Assembly: GCA_027924585.1 (NCBI GenBank) | Contig: BSBM01000361.1 | Coordinates: 66,562,001-66,626,000 of the forward strand | Direction of reading: 5' to 3' | DNA from: Larix kaempferi | Lineage: Eukaryota > Streptophyta > Pinopsida > Pinales > Pinaceae | DNA: 64,000 bases | Shown here: positions 36,401 through 44,840 of the stretch, one piece after another | Layout: each line of letters starts with the position of its first letter | Position numbering within the stretch: the stretch's first letter is position 1 | Notes under the pieces: generated by a model | What the model was told of the DNA's origin: nothing | Database searches by the model: none | The model's input: the letters and a program-made list of their open reading frames with translations, nothing else | Translations under genes and position numbers: made by a program

Positions 36401-39400
36401 ATTGTTATATTATAATATTGAGTTGATTCATGTACTTTATGTTGAGCTCATCTCAACCATTGATTAGACCATGTTGATCTTTTAATCTTAGCCATCCATT
36501 CAAAAGGTGGTTAGGGTTTTGGTATCTCTCCATCCTATTTAAAGGAGAGAGCTTCTCATTGTAAAGGGACTTTTGGCTCTGGATTATTGGAATAGAAAAT
36601 TATTATTGCATCTACTTGTCTTGTGGTGGTGAAGGCTATTGGAGTTCGACTATTTGTTCTTCCTTTGCACTGGGTTATTGGAGATTATCTTGCTATCTTT
36701 TTGTTCCATGTTTTCTCATCTATAGGTGGAGGCCGAATTGGTTCAAGGAGGACGCATTGGTAGGGGAGACTCTCCCTGCCTATTCTTTGGGTTTCTTCGT
36801 CGGTAACAAGGAGTATTATTGTCTTAGTACCTTCTACTTCATGTTATGATTTGCTATTTGCTTGTATTTCCTCCATTCTTGATCATTCTAATTGAATCGA
36901 TTTCCTTGGTTTGATAGGAAGAGGAGGGCGCACGTGTGGAGCTAGGGCATCTCATTGTGGCAAGAAAAATCAAAGATTTCTCATTTTATCTCTGCGGGAA
37001 CATTCCTCAACAACATGGCAAGCACTTCCATCACTCAGGTATGATCTCAAGGTAAGTTTCTCATTCCATTGGTCTACCCATCTGTCAATTTCATTGAAAA
37101 CCCTCATTTAAAATCAACTAAATTTCTCCTAAAAGTTCTATTGATCAAACCCCTTGATCATTTGGCAAATCCTTTCTGGGTATTGTAGATCGGGTAAATC
37201 CCAAGGTGGGTTCTCCTAGGCATCATGCTTGGGGACTCCATTGGCCCAATTTCCTAGGCACTGGCCTTCTCCTTACCCTCACGACTTTCCCGGCTTGCCC
37301 TATTTTCCTGTGGTTTGATCTCGGTTTGGTTGCTTGCACACTTTGACATTGTCATATCCCTTCATCAAGCATAGCTAGAAAGCCCTCACTGTCATATCTA
37401 CGTTTTGGGACACTTTCCCTGTTTTAAGGGTCACGTTTCCCAAAGCAGTTAAATTTGACCATTTTAAACTAGCTTTGAATCCTAGAATCATACTTAATCT
37501 CTGAATCGCTGTGCTTAAGATCTATTCATCAAGTCACATCATCTCTAAGCCTCCACGGTGTCTTAGTCTCCTTAAATCTAGGGTTCCATACCTGTCACCT
37601 TACTTACCTCACTTTGTCTAATCTGATCTAGTGATTGGGTTGATCTCTCCTATCGGGAGTAGATCTAGGTCTCCCTCTTGTTACCTTGGCTTTGGTAATA
37701 GAAGTGAAGAGTGCCTTGGTTGGCATGACAACCATCCATCTGGGAACCAGGGCTCTCTTGGTTCACCACTTTAGTTGTCTGTCCCCTCTACCATCCACCT
37801 TGGATCCATCTGTAGAGGCAACTACAAGATTGGTGATAACAGGACCTTCTTGGAGGTCTCTTTCAGGCCATTGATTTGGTTTTGGAGAGAGGACTCATTT
37901 GCAAATTCAGGATTATTATAATGTCCCGTTCTGATGTATTCAATGCCATATTGTAAGTCGTGTGGTGGCGGATTATGATCTCCCGTTTCAAAAGAAGTCT
38001 GAGAGGTCGAAGCATTCCTGTATAAGTGGAAGTGAGTCTGAGAAACAAGTGCCATTTCTCTCGGATGCGGCATTCCAAGTTGTTACTACGGCTGTCGACT
38101 GCAATGACTCGAAACCATGTCGCTGTGAATTTGGAAAGTGTTCAAAAACCTGATCTAGGAGTTTTAGCCAACATGGCAGGGCGTGGTTTGTCTTCCTTCA
38201 TGACATCAATGAAAGATGGTGTTATCGACAAGCTCGGTAAGGAAAATCCCTCTTCTGTTTCTGTATGCAAGTTTTTTTGTAAAGATATCTCTCGAAGTTT
38301 TCAAGCTATCTTTGGGGGTACTCATCTTGTGGGGTTTGATGCGCTCTATGGTGTGGGAATTGAAACTTCTATTGTCGATTCTCTTGCACCAAGTATCCCT
38401 TTGAGCTTCCTTCCGGAGGTCCCTAGAGAGGGGGCTGAAATATGCAAGCAGGGTCAATCATTCTTTAGTGCCTTTGTATGTGATAATTCGCAGACTATTT
38501 CGATTTCATCTCATAGTGAAATGAGAGGGGGGGCTTACAATTTTTGGCCTTGTAAGCCTAAAGGGAGATATTTTCATATTTCTCAACACGAATTGGCATG
38601 GACTCGGTTGGTTTCCAATCTTCAAATGGGTTTGGACGAAAATCTAAGTTGTGTCATGCTCAAGAATGAGCATCCAAGGTGATAAGACAAGGTCGTCAAG
38701 CCATGATTTCTGGGGTTCTTAGAGCAACCATAGCCCCTCCTCCAAGTTCTCAATGATTATTCTCTTTGCCAATGCACGAGGGCTAGGGAGCCAGGCCCAG
38801 AAGGTGTCTCTCAGGAGATTAATTTTACTAGTAGGATGGATATTTTGCTAGTTCAGAGACGATGGGGAAGGGTCTCTCTCTTTGTGGGTCTATGAAAGCT
38901 TTGTTTCCTGGATGGGAGTTTATGGCAAACGATTCTAGTGGGAATTCTGGGGGAATTCTCTCTGGCTAGAAGGAAGGTTTCCTCTTAATTAACTCCTTTT
39001 TTGTTTTCTCAAGGTTGGTAACAAAGCTGGAGTGTCAAAGTATGGGTAAGGTATTCTCAATTCTAAACATTTATGGACCATACGAAGGTAAGGTTCCATT
39101 TTGGACTAATATTTTTAACTCGTCCATTTAATGCAATCCAATTTGATTTCGGCAGGGGATCTAAATTTTACAATTTCGGGAAGTGAGATTTGGGGCTGTA
39201 GTGCAAGACCTAACCCTCTCAATGGTTTTTTACACAAGCATTGGAAAAATCCCACTTAATTGATATAGCACCTATAGGTTATGGCCTGATGTGAGTAAAT
39301 AATAGGGCCAGTTCACAGGCAATCTCTAAGAAAATTGACAGATTTATATGGCATGAGAATTTGTGTAACCTCTTTCGATACAGGTTATGGATTGGTGCAA

Positions 39401-42400
39401 TGAAGTTTTCAAATCACTTTCTGGTGTTCTTGGAGGTTGAAGGTGATGATAGGAAACCTCGTGCTCCTTTCAAGTTCAATCTGGATTGGACTACAAATGA
39501 ATATTTTTGCAAGCTTGTTCGTAGTCTTTGGAAATCCCATGATCCATCATCTCCCCTTTTTGCTTGTACCCAATTTCCGGAAGCTCTAAAGTTTGTGAAC
39601 GATGTTGTTGTGTAATGGTCTATTGAAAATTATCAGCTCCAGGATGGTCGTATTAGAGAAATCAATATCTTGATGCAAAGAATTATTCATAAGAATGTGA
39701 TTTGTAATCTTGAGGTTGAGTATCTAAGGGTGCTGAAGGACCTGGAAAATAAAAAGGTCAAATTGTTGTTGGAGGAAGAACAGAATTGGAGTATGAAGAG
39801 TCATGCAACCTAGGTTGCTAGTGGGGATAAAAATAAAAAATTAGTCCATAATTTTGTCGATTATAGACGTATTAAGAATTCTATATGGGAGCTTCATGAT
39901 GGCGAAGGAAGGATGGTCAGATCTTTTGAAGATCTTGTTGTGTTGGCATCATTTTTAAAGCTCCAGACCATTGTCCCTTAGGTGAGATTATGAGGCTGAT
40001 TGAGAAATATCCACGGCTTGTGGAGGAAGGGGAGGAAGAAGAATTGTTTCAGGTCAGTTTAGAAGAAATTAAAGGGGTTTTGCATACTTTTAAATATGAT
40101 CGAGGTCCAGGTCCATATGGATGGGCGGTTGATTTTTTTTATTTTCTTCTTTGACTTGCTTGGCCCTGATATTCTTTGAGTTGTGGAGGAGACTAGAAAG
40201 AAGGGCAGAGTTCCGGGGAATATCAATTCAACATTTTTGTCTCTTATTCCGAAAATTGACCACCCAGAGACTTTCAATGACTTCAAGCCTATCTCATTGT
40301 GCAACATGATTTAAAAAACTATAGCAAAAATCATTGCTTGGAGAATTAAGCCAATTCTTGCTTGGGTTGTTTCTGCAAAGCAAATTGGATTTTTAGAAGG
40401 TCGGAGTATCCACAAGGCAATTGGGTCTGCATTTCTTTGCTTACAACCCCAGGATTTACATTTAACATACACTTCTCTGGCTCTTTTCCAACCACCAATT
40501 TCTTGCAATTCACTTGCTTCTGAGGGAAGGTCACCATCTTTTTCGGATGAGGGATCAAAATCCTCCCTGATTGAGGCAGCGGTGGCAACCATCAACCTTT
40601 CTGCCTTCACAGCTTCCTTCTTTGCATCTTTTTTGCTCAAAGCCTAGTCGTCTTCGGCACTGATTGTAATGCTTTCAATGCCCTTTCCCATGGCATCATT
40701 TCCCTGCGCATGTTTCTTAGAAAGAACACCTCACATCTCCCACAACATCAACAACTTCGTGACAGCAGGCCAACCATTTTTGGTCAACTCGACGTCGGCG
40801 ACAATGTTTCCAGCCTGGTCATATTCGTAGTCATTGTCCTGGTCTTTTTCTTCGTGCAACTTTATTTGCATTTTATTGGCGTGCTCCAGTATATCATCTA
40901 CGGGACGTGATTCACTCCCATAATACATAGCATCGGAATTATCACCATTATCATTCTCCCGAGATGGAAGCAAATCCTTCCTGTCGTGAGCCTTTGCCGC
41001 TGCCACTACCACAACGTTATCTCTGACATTCCCACCACTGGCGTTGGTGGCAACGAAATCCTTTCAGCGGCATCAACTTGAGAAGTAGTTGCAATCTCAC
41101 CATCAAGCTTAACCTCAACCTCTGTTTTCTCGATACCCTCGTTCTTGTCATCCCTACAATTGTAACGCTCTATTAATTTTTCTAATAGAACTTGTATTTC
41201 TCGTCTGTCTTCTACACTTATTGGAAAATTACTATGAAAGACTGGCTCTGATACCAATGTTACGTAGCAGAAATGTATAGTTGAATAATTAATAATTAAA
41301 TATATGAAGTAAATGTATGTATATGTATAATATATTGAATAAATAATATGATAAGTGAGTACAATAAGAATGGCCTCGTATATATAGGCTTGATGGTGAC
41401 CTTCCACATAAGGTCATATCCTTATAGAGGCACCTTTTCAATATTACAATAATATTTTACTTAAATATAATTAATTATATTTATAATATATGCTATTTTT
41501 ATGTTCATAACACTCATCAACTAAGCCAGCATCCAATGAAGGCCCTTTTCTTGCAGCAGTGCTAGTTCTGACTAATCCTATTGCAGCAAAATCAGTAGCC
41601 AGCATCTATCATAAAGTTTAATTTCTCTGTTTTCAAAATGGCTCTTTGTTTTGTCGCTTTATCTTTATCTCTGGACAGTATAACAACCAGTGCCAAATCC
41701 TGAGCAGAAACACTTGGTTTTTTATGCCAATCAGCAGTCTCAAGGGTTTCTTGGAAGTACTGTTTGAATCCAGACTCCAGAGTCCAATTGCTCTATATTG
41801 TACTGTTATGCAGATTAAGCCGTGGCCCTTTAATCTCAACATAAGTAACCATTTCTGTTGAAGAAAAACAGAATGGCTATCACAAATCATATCATTTCAT
41901 GCTTTAATTTTATTGAAATGGCATCCCTGTCCTCATGCCAGCGTACCCTAGCAACTTAGCATCTAACCCCATTTTTCATTCTTTTGACATTTCCTATTTT
42001 CCAGTTTCCAATTTCTGGTAACATGGGCAACATTTGTAGAAGGTTGTGAAAACACCAAAAGACAGGAGCCAACCATTAGGAAGCTAGATCAACTCAACCT
42101 TCACTCCTGACAGCAAATGCCCAAAATGGTCCTATCAATGTGTGCCAGCCAAAAATATATGAAATGCATAATGACAAAATGCATTTGTAAGCAGGCAATA
42201 ATTGGACATTTACGAACTTACGTACCTCTTGAATAGCATGTTCAAAAGCTTCCATCCATTTCTTTACTTCCCCTGCTGTACGACAAGCAATCTTTGCAAA
42301 CAAGATAAATTGCATTAGAGCTAAAATGCCTTTTTCATTATGCACAAAACATACTACTGGGATGACCTTGTGATATGTTAACTGAACATGCAATAAATCA

Positions 42401-43087
42401 TCCCAAAAAAAATTAAGAGCTACCCATACAAATATGCCCCCAGGCACAACGGGAAAAGCATACAAAAATGTGAAAAAACAAAAAATATCAATTTGTGCAG
42501 ATACTAAAACTTGCAAATCAATTGGCAAGGCAGGTCTTCTCAATTCCACCTATTCTGTAAATTTAACAGGCATGAAGATGGAAAGGCATTTTTTCAATGT
42601 TTCCTCCAAACAATAGGGCATCAGATAATCATGACAGAACACAACACTAATTCTCAATAAATGATGGGGCTAAGAATTACTTACTTCACCTCTTTTGGCA
42701 TCATTCAAACGGCTGTAAATTCTTAAGACATAAAGATCCTATATAAAAAGCAACAAGTCAGGCCTCAATCCGAGAATATAAAAAAATACATAATAAAGGA
42801 AACTAGGATGATCTGCAGTCAAAATATACTTTGGCTTCCAGAACAATGGCATTGTAAATCAAACTAGTAACAAATATACATCACCTATAAGATAAAAAGC
42901 AAGCCCTTGTCAATTAATTCTAATTAGATTTCTGCAGTAATACATCAAATATTTCCATGATGGATGAAAAATGCAATATGATAAAGGCTCAAAATTTGAT
43001 GTAATCACATACCCCACCATCAATCTTCCTAATGCCCATATCTTCCAGCTTCATATACTGGCTAGCCACTCCTCTCCGTATGGGTTG
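18692..43087 (-). CDS. EDR2-like PH-START-DUF1336 lipid-binding protein (internal exons)
   Basis: Six minus-strand exons (43087-43013, 42738-42685, 42291-42226, 30996-30938, 30760-30684, 18817-18692) join in matching phases (0,0,0,2,1) with AG/GT borders into about 152 codons without a stop. The order follows the plant family: second half of the PH domain (PIRRGV..., DLYVLRIYSRLNDAKRGE, ACRTAGEVKKWMEAFEHA), the linker GHRPRVRRYAHGLRKR, then GPEMLLKKTSDL and QHKWKCIHTVNG at the START entry. EDR2 proteins bind phosphoinositides and lipids at membranes and restrain defence-linked cell death in Arabidopsis (family knowledge). The N-terminal PH exons, the rest of START, and DUF1336 were not found in the window. 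Two introns of 11.2 and 11.9 kb are packed with transposons; three others are 177-393 bp. Intact phases and no stops argue for a live gene. Confidence 0.88.
19823..19827 (+). repeat. TSD GCATA, left of LTR copy 2
   Basis: Matches GCATA at 21031-21035. Confidence 0.8.
19828..21030 (+). mobile_element. Solo LTR with TCGAGG-motif array, copy 2
   Basis: It runs TGTTAGTTTTGTACCTAGG to AAAAATCTACA, 1203 bp, with GCATA on both sides. It is homologous to 16913-18022. AATAAAATCTCTCTC at about 20769 is a likely polyadenylation region, followed by CTGGTTTTCCCCGTGGGGG. No internal region follows. Confidence 0.87.
20170..20700 (+). repeat. Degenerate array of CACAGAAATCGAGGCA motifs, longer copy
   Basis: About seventeen copies of the (A/T)3TCGAGG core, usually preceded by GCACAG or GGCACAG, with irregular spacing. 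The motif contains no stop, so long open frames (for example 19975-20691 plus and 20633-20136 minus) run through it; these are not believable genes. Confidence 0.75.
21031..21035 (+). repeat. TSD GCATA, right of LTR copy 2
   Basis: Matches 19823-19827. Confidence 0.8.
21715..22290 (+). pseudogene. LINE ORF1-like protein (DUF4283), broken
   Basis: The frame with PDENAFNKWVT, GYRYLCRLFYL, NVLQYGTWNI, then YPLWLEFLGLHVHLRPLV and NPRVCVEVDLKH follows the order of the plant DUF4283 Gag-like domain of L1 elements: an RNA-binding fold, a W..L..LP-type block, then the R.CVEVDL strand. Several stops interrupt it. It binds LINE RNA in intact elements. Confidence 0.65.
22690..23410 (+). pseudogene. LINE apurinic endonuclease domain, broken
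   Basis: LSLVSWNVKG near 22700 matches the conserved start of plant L1 endonuclease. A frame change leads to NAKLNVVFLQEMKS-like sequence. At 22968-23150 there is GFSFVCAANSSSNRCYLWDW and WIIGREFNMLKW, matching the Y.P....R..LW.. and GGDFN blocks. A degraded WYKFRWGRNMVEACLD-type block near 23300 follows. No reverse transcriptase is present, so the element is cut off at its 3' side. Confidence 0.65.
23470..23745 (+). mobile_element. Truncated copy of the GACACG-type hAT element
   Basis: TAAGTCACCAAACACATGG, a short G/C patch with GGCACG, then a TA run and T/A-rich interior parallel the left half of the element at 27296. The right end is missing where the truncated long LTR begins. Confidence 0.4.
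23751..26041 (+). repeat. Truncated long LTR (copy C)
   Basis: It is homologous to the 3' part of the long solo LTRs, from the GATCCATGTA..TTGAGCTCATCTCAACC region to the end GGTGATAACA. The 5' half is missing. It is interrupted by a solo LTR at 24659-25205. Confidence 0.8.
24659..25205 (-). mobile_element. Solo LTR of a copia-like family, nested in the long LTR
   Basis: It is flanked by TAGGT at 24654-24658 and 25206-25210. The related LTR at 14990 has uninterrupted GACATGGGTAGGTGAGATC, proving insertion. Read on the minus strand it begins TGTTGGTTTTTGTAC and ends TTTAACA. It carries TATAAATATGAGG and a GGGTTTTCTCCCTATTGGG stretch like the R/U5 of the copia LTR at 54657. Length is 547 bp. 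Confidence 0.88.
27296..28207 (+). mobile_element. Non-autonomous hAT-like element, GACACG type
   Basis: The termini are CTAAGTCACATGACAC (left) and, read inward from the right, CTAAGTAACATGACAC, with CTTGACAC duplicated at 27288-27295 and 28208-28215. Both ends are crowded with GACACG/CGTGTC motifs. The interior has a TA microsatellite, an A/T-rich half and a G/C-rich half, and no transposase. Length is 912 bp. It needs transposase from elsewhere. Confidence 0.88.
27391..27427. repeat. (TA)n microsatellite
   Basis: An uninterrupted TA run inside the non-autonomous hAT. Confidence 0.95.
29040..30683. other. Unassigned intronic sequence
   Basis: No gene is recognised. The 29392-29565 stretch loosely parallels 9980-10145. 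Around 30030-30060 a degenerate minus-strand TGGTATTAGAG (copia primer site-like) borders an A/T-rich stretch that could be an old LTR. Confidence 0.35.
30684..30760 (-). CDS. EDR2-like gene, GHRPRVRRYAHGL exon (exon e)
   Basis: It is 77 nt and encodes FDLHGHRPRVRRYAHGLRKR followed by ITIGK. This is one of the most conserved linker motifs of the family. The donor is GTTTGT, and it ends in phase 1. Confidence 0.88.
30938..30996 (-). CDS. EDR2-like gene, linker exon (exon d)
   Basis: It has 19 codons plus 2 nt (AAYDFGRHSSRRIMNNED, then GA). The acceptor is TTGCGTAG and the donor GTATGA. A different donor (GTTCTT, 10 nt further) would break the phase with the next exon, so this one was chosen. 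Confidence 0.7.
31930..32346 (+). pseudogene. hAT transposase fragment (DUF659 / catalytic core)
   Basis: WASSKYRPLVNVIASSPKE, a frame change, then LKAGDCPDEVKDSNVILD, NVLQVIMDNAPI and, after another shift, VWTPCTVHNLNLILEEFK. This is the standard DUF659 order (S.GW....RP..N......., VV.DNA, W..C..H.LNL) of plant hAT relatives. It differs from the two larger hAT copies in this window and is a separate, older fragment with at least three breaks. Confidence 0.75.
32909..33925 (+). pseudogene. LINE ORF1 (DUF4283 Gag-like), first part
   Basis: Frame pieces include GKFMERHIFVEALETWVDTQW (approximate to the family's LIGKF...R......L...L...W) and, after stops, WVKMPGLPIEWCTMHG, IGNRLGKALMVDD and RRERLQGF. 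These are the DUF4283 blocks (WV.LPGLP.E....., IGN.LGK....D, RG....). Frameshifts separate the pieces, and the solo LTR interrupts just after. Confidence 0.7.
33926..33930 (+). repeat. TSD GGACC, left
   Basis: Matches GGACC at 37842-37846. Confidence 0.87.
33931..37841 (+). mobile_element. Very long solo LTR (3.9 kb) inside the LINE
   Basis: It starts TGTTATCACA and ends GGTGATAACA (one mismatch to a perfect inverted end) with GGACC on both sides. It is homologous to 11644-16157. TCCTATTTAAAGGAGAG near 36535 is a likely TATA region. No coding region. Confidence 0.9.
35092..35212 (+). repeat. About 60-bp tandem duplication in the long LTR
   Basis: TAAGTTGAATAAGCA..TTTAAACAACTTACCC...CATTCCCTG occurs twice in a row; the related LTR at 12750 has one copy. 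Confidence 0.75.
37842..37846 (+). repeat. TSD GGACC, right
   Basis: Matches 33926-33930. Confidence 0.87.
37847..38682 (+). pseudogene. LINE ORF1, C-terminal part
   Basis: After the solo LTR the ORF1 frame resumes. A clean 218-codon frame (38026-38682) runs to TGA just before the endonuclease. The C-terminal part of plant LINE ORF1 is poorly conserved, and I recognise no domain in it. The expected zinc knuckle near 37930 is decayed. Confidence 0.5.
38750..39360 (+). pseudogene. LINE ORF2, endonuclease domain
   Basis: MIILFANARGLGSQAQKVSL (near 38755), DILLVQETMGKG, GGILSGWKEG (with a stop), ILNIYGPYEGK and AGDLNFTISGSEIWG match the WN.RGL, QE, GG......, N.Y.P and GDFN blocks of L1 endonucleases in order. 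The GDFN aspartate is kept. Several frameshifts are present. Confidence 0.78.
39361..40435 (+). pseudogene. LINE ORF2, linker and start of reverse transcriptase
   Basis: APFKFNLDWTTNEYF and KLLLEEEQNWSMKSHAT match the F.FE..WL and L..EE..W...SR..W linker. From about 40215, STFLSLIPKIDHPETFND, then FKPISLCNM and GFLEGRSIHKAI are the classic RT entry (LIPK......DFRPISLCN, GF..GR.I). The YADD-type catalytic part is absent because the sequence changes at about 40436. Confidence 0.8.
40436..41257 (-). pseudogene. Internal region of a minus-strand copia-like element with host-like fragments
   Basis: Downstream of the primer site, frames encode a lysine/glutamate-rich stretch (LLEKLIERYNCRDD), an acidic piece (HANKMQIKLHEEKDQDNDYEY), then ESITISAEDD and SKKDAKKEAVKAERL. 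The last, with ATAASI...DPSSEKDGDLPSEASELQ, resembles the basic N-terminal extension of plant cytosolic aspartyl-tRNA synthetase. No Gag domain is recognisable. Frameshifts occur near 41010 and a stop near 40650. The AspRS match is from recall and is weak. Confidence 0.35.
41243..41257 (-). other. Copia primer-binding site (minus strand)
   Basis: TTGGTATCAGAGCCA on the minus strand directly follows the LTR end CTACGTAACA. Confidence 0.8.
41258..41512 (-). repeat. Short copia-type LTR (255 bp), minus strand
   Basis: On the minus strand it runs TGTTATGAACAT to GCTACGTAACA and is followed by the primer site. It has CTATATATACGAGG as a likely TATA region. It is very A/T rich. No partner 3' LTR was found. 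Confidence 0.75.
42226..42291 (-). CDS. EDR2-like gene, PH-domain C-terminal helix exon (exon c)
   Basis: It has 22 codons containing ACRTAGEVKKWMEAFEHA, the Trp-bearing C-terminal helix of the PH domain. The acceptor is TTTGCAAAG, the donor GTACGT, and both edges are phase 0. Confidence 0.87.
42685..42738 (-). CDS. EDR2-like gene, PH-domain exon (exon b)
   Basis: It has 18 codons, DLYVLRIYSRLNDAKRGE, preceded by TATATAG and followed by GTAAGT; both edges are phase 0. Confidence 0.87.
43013..43087 (-). CDS. EDR2-like gene, PH-domain exon (exon a)
   Basis: It has 25 codons, beginning QPIRRGVASQYMKLEDMG. The acceptor is TTTGCAG, the donor GTATGT, and both edges are phase 0. It matches the PIRRGV...VEELGRRKV block of the Arabidopsis family. 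Confidence 0.85.
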
Positions 43088-43319
43088 CTGCAAACAGAGC
43101 ACATAACACCACAATCAAAAAATATTAAGACTTCAGAATGACATGACAAAATCCAAACAGTGCTAAATACAATGAAAGGATATCCAGCTGGCATTTTGTA
43201 AATTTTCAGGATCTAGGTAACTGATGTCCTATGTTTCTCTTTAATTAAATAAATCAAATCTGAACTTATTTAACCACAGAAATAAATATTTATGAACATG
43301 CGACAATCACACATCTAGC

Positions 43320-44027
43320 TGAAAATTAACAGTGGAAGCATAAACACAATACACAAGAATTTTGTCCTTCAAATCAGCTTATCATTCAATAATCAAAACT
43401 TACAAGGACACCTCCACAAGCTATAAAAAGTAACAGCTGTACAGTACACTCAAACAGGGCAAAATCTGTACACCTTAAACTGAGGAAAACTGCCCTCCAA
43501 AACTGTGAAAAATGCCCATTGCTCGCTGCTTGTTGTGCAGGCCTTTCATATGGCTATAATATATATAGGCTTGTTCCGTACAGTTGTACGGATCTGTTCG
43601 TACGACGGTACGGACCTGTCATTTTCTGACCTGCACACTGTCCTCTGCCTGGTTGCTGAATTGGCTCCTCTCTAGTGCTCTAAATCTGCCCAACCAAACT
43701 GTCTTTGAGTGAAATAATGAATGTGTCTTAACCCTCTACCTTGACTTGCCTTTATACTTTAGCCAAAACTTTAATCTCTCAGTGAAATGTACAGTTGAGA
43801 TTAGTCTAAATCACTAGTGTATTAAAATTACACTTTATTAGACGGCGACGCAACAACTAATTAAAAGATTTTATAAATAAAGTGAATTATAGAATAGATT
43901 TGACTTAGACTACTTCACACACGTTTGCCCCTAAATGTGAATTATAAAATAGATTTGACTTGGACTACTTCACACATGTGACACTAAACCTATGCGGAAG
44001 TTCCTGTCCGAGCTACAAACATCAACA
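43320..44027 (-). repeat. 3' LTR of a copia remnant (minus strand)
   Basis: On the minus strand TGTTGATGTTTGTAGC follows the polypurine tract ACTAAGAGGGAG. The far edge (TTTTCA at about 43320) is a guess. It contains repeated GTACGG/CCGTAC stretches near 43575-43615 like those inside the array at 20390. Confidence 0.55.
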
Positions 44028-44840
44028 CTCCCTCTTAGTGAGGAAGGAATTCTGCACCAATCCAAGTTTGTCTCTAAATGCTTCAAACCCCCCTTTTGCT
44101 AAGGGTTTGGTCAGAATATCAGCAACCTGTTGATCTGTGGATACATACTAAAACTTCACTACTCCATTTGAATCCTGTCTCAAATGAAGTGATATTTGAT
44201 CTCGATGTGCTTGAATCTGTCATGAAAAACTGGATTCTTAGAGAGTTTGATACAACTCTGATTATCACAATAAATCACCATAGGATCCAACACCTGATCA
44301 AATAAACCTGCTGGCAACTTGCGAAGCCAGATGATCTCACAACTAGCCATACTCATTGCCATATACTTTGCCTATGTTGAGCTAAGTGCTAGGGAAGTCT
44401 GCTCCCGGTTAAATCTTGATTCCCGACTGAACGAAGATATCATTGTTGATCCCAAGCTAAACTAACACCTTGAAGTGCTCTTCTCGTCTGATGCATTGCC
44501 TGCCCAATTTGAGTCTATAAACTCATGCAACTTCACCTCACCAATCTCCAAGATATCTCAACCCATACTCCATTGTACCCCTCAAGCATATGAGCACATG
44601 ATTTGTTGTTACCCAATGCTCCTGCCTTGGCCCCACCATGAACTGGCTCAAGGTGTTCACTACAAAACATATATCTGACCTAATATTGACCAAATACACC
44701 AAGGAACCTATCAGTTGCCTATAGAACGTGAGATCCACCATATCTGAATCTAAAGTAGTGACCTTCAAATTAGTGATCATAGGTGTGGCCATGGATTTGC
44801 AATCCTCCAAGGCAAGAGCCGATGTCAATGGATGAAGTGG
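44028..44840 (-). pseudogene. Copia polyprotein remnant (RT C-terminus and RNase H)
   Basis: Minus-strand EDCKSMATPMITNLK, FYRQLIGSLVYLVNIRSDI, NTLSQFM, then ALSTT..., WLRKLPAGLF, YCDNQSCIKLSKNPVFHDR, KHIEIKYHFI and QVADILTKPLAKGGFEAFR. This is the classic end of a copia polyprotein with the RNase H DNQS motif. The upstream RT, integrase and Gag are absent, and several frameshifts and stops are present. Confidence 0.88.

Larger units (their letters stand above)
32890..40435 (+). mobile_element. LINE (plant L1-type), split by a long solo LTR and cut within RT
   Basis: The order is ORF1 first part (32909-33925), solo LTR (33931-37841), ORF1 second part (37847-38682), endonuclease (about 38750-39360), linker with FKFNLDW (39470) and reverse transcriptase N-terminal part (about 40215-40435). 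The GGACC duplication around the LTR marks the exact break in ORF1. The RT stops after GFLEGRSIHKAIGSA, where a minus-strand copia remnant begins. Confidence 0.8.
30997..42225 (-). other. 11.2-kb intron of the EDR2-like gene
   Basis: It is bounded by GTACGT after the PH helix exon and TTGCGTAG before the linker exon. It contains a hAT transposase fragment, a LINE split by a solo LTR, and a copia fragment. Stretches at 30997-31920, 32350-32890 and 41513-42225 show nothing I recognise. Confidence 0.7.

Noticed and set aside
42094-42549. A 151-codon minus frame with hydrophobic stretches, as a membrane protein
   Set aside because: Only 22 codons in it (42226-42291) are a real exon, with splice sites at both ends; the rest is intron.
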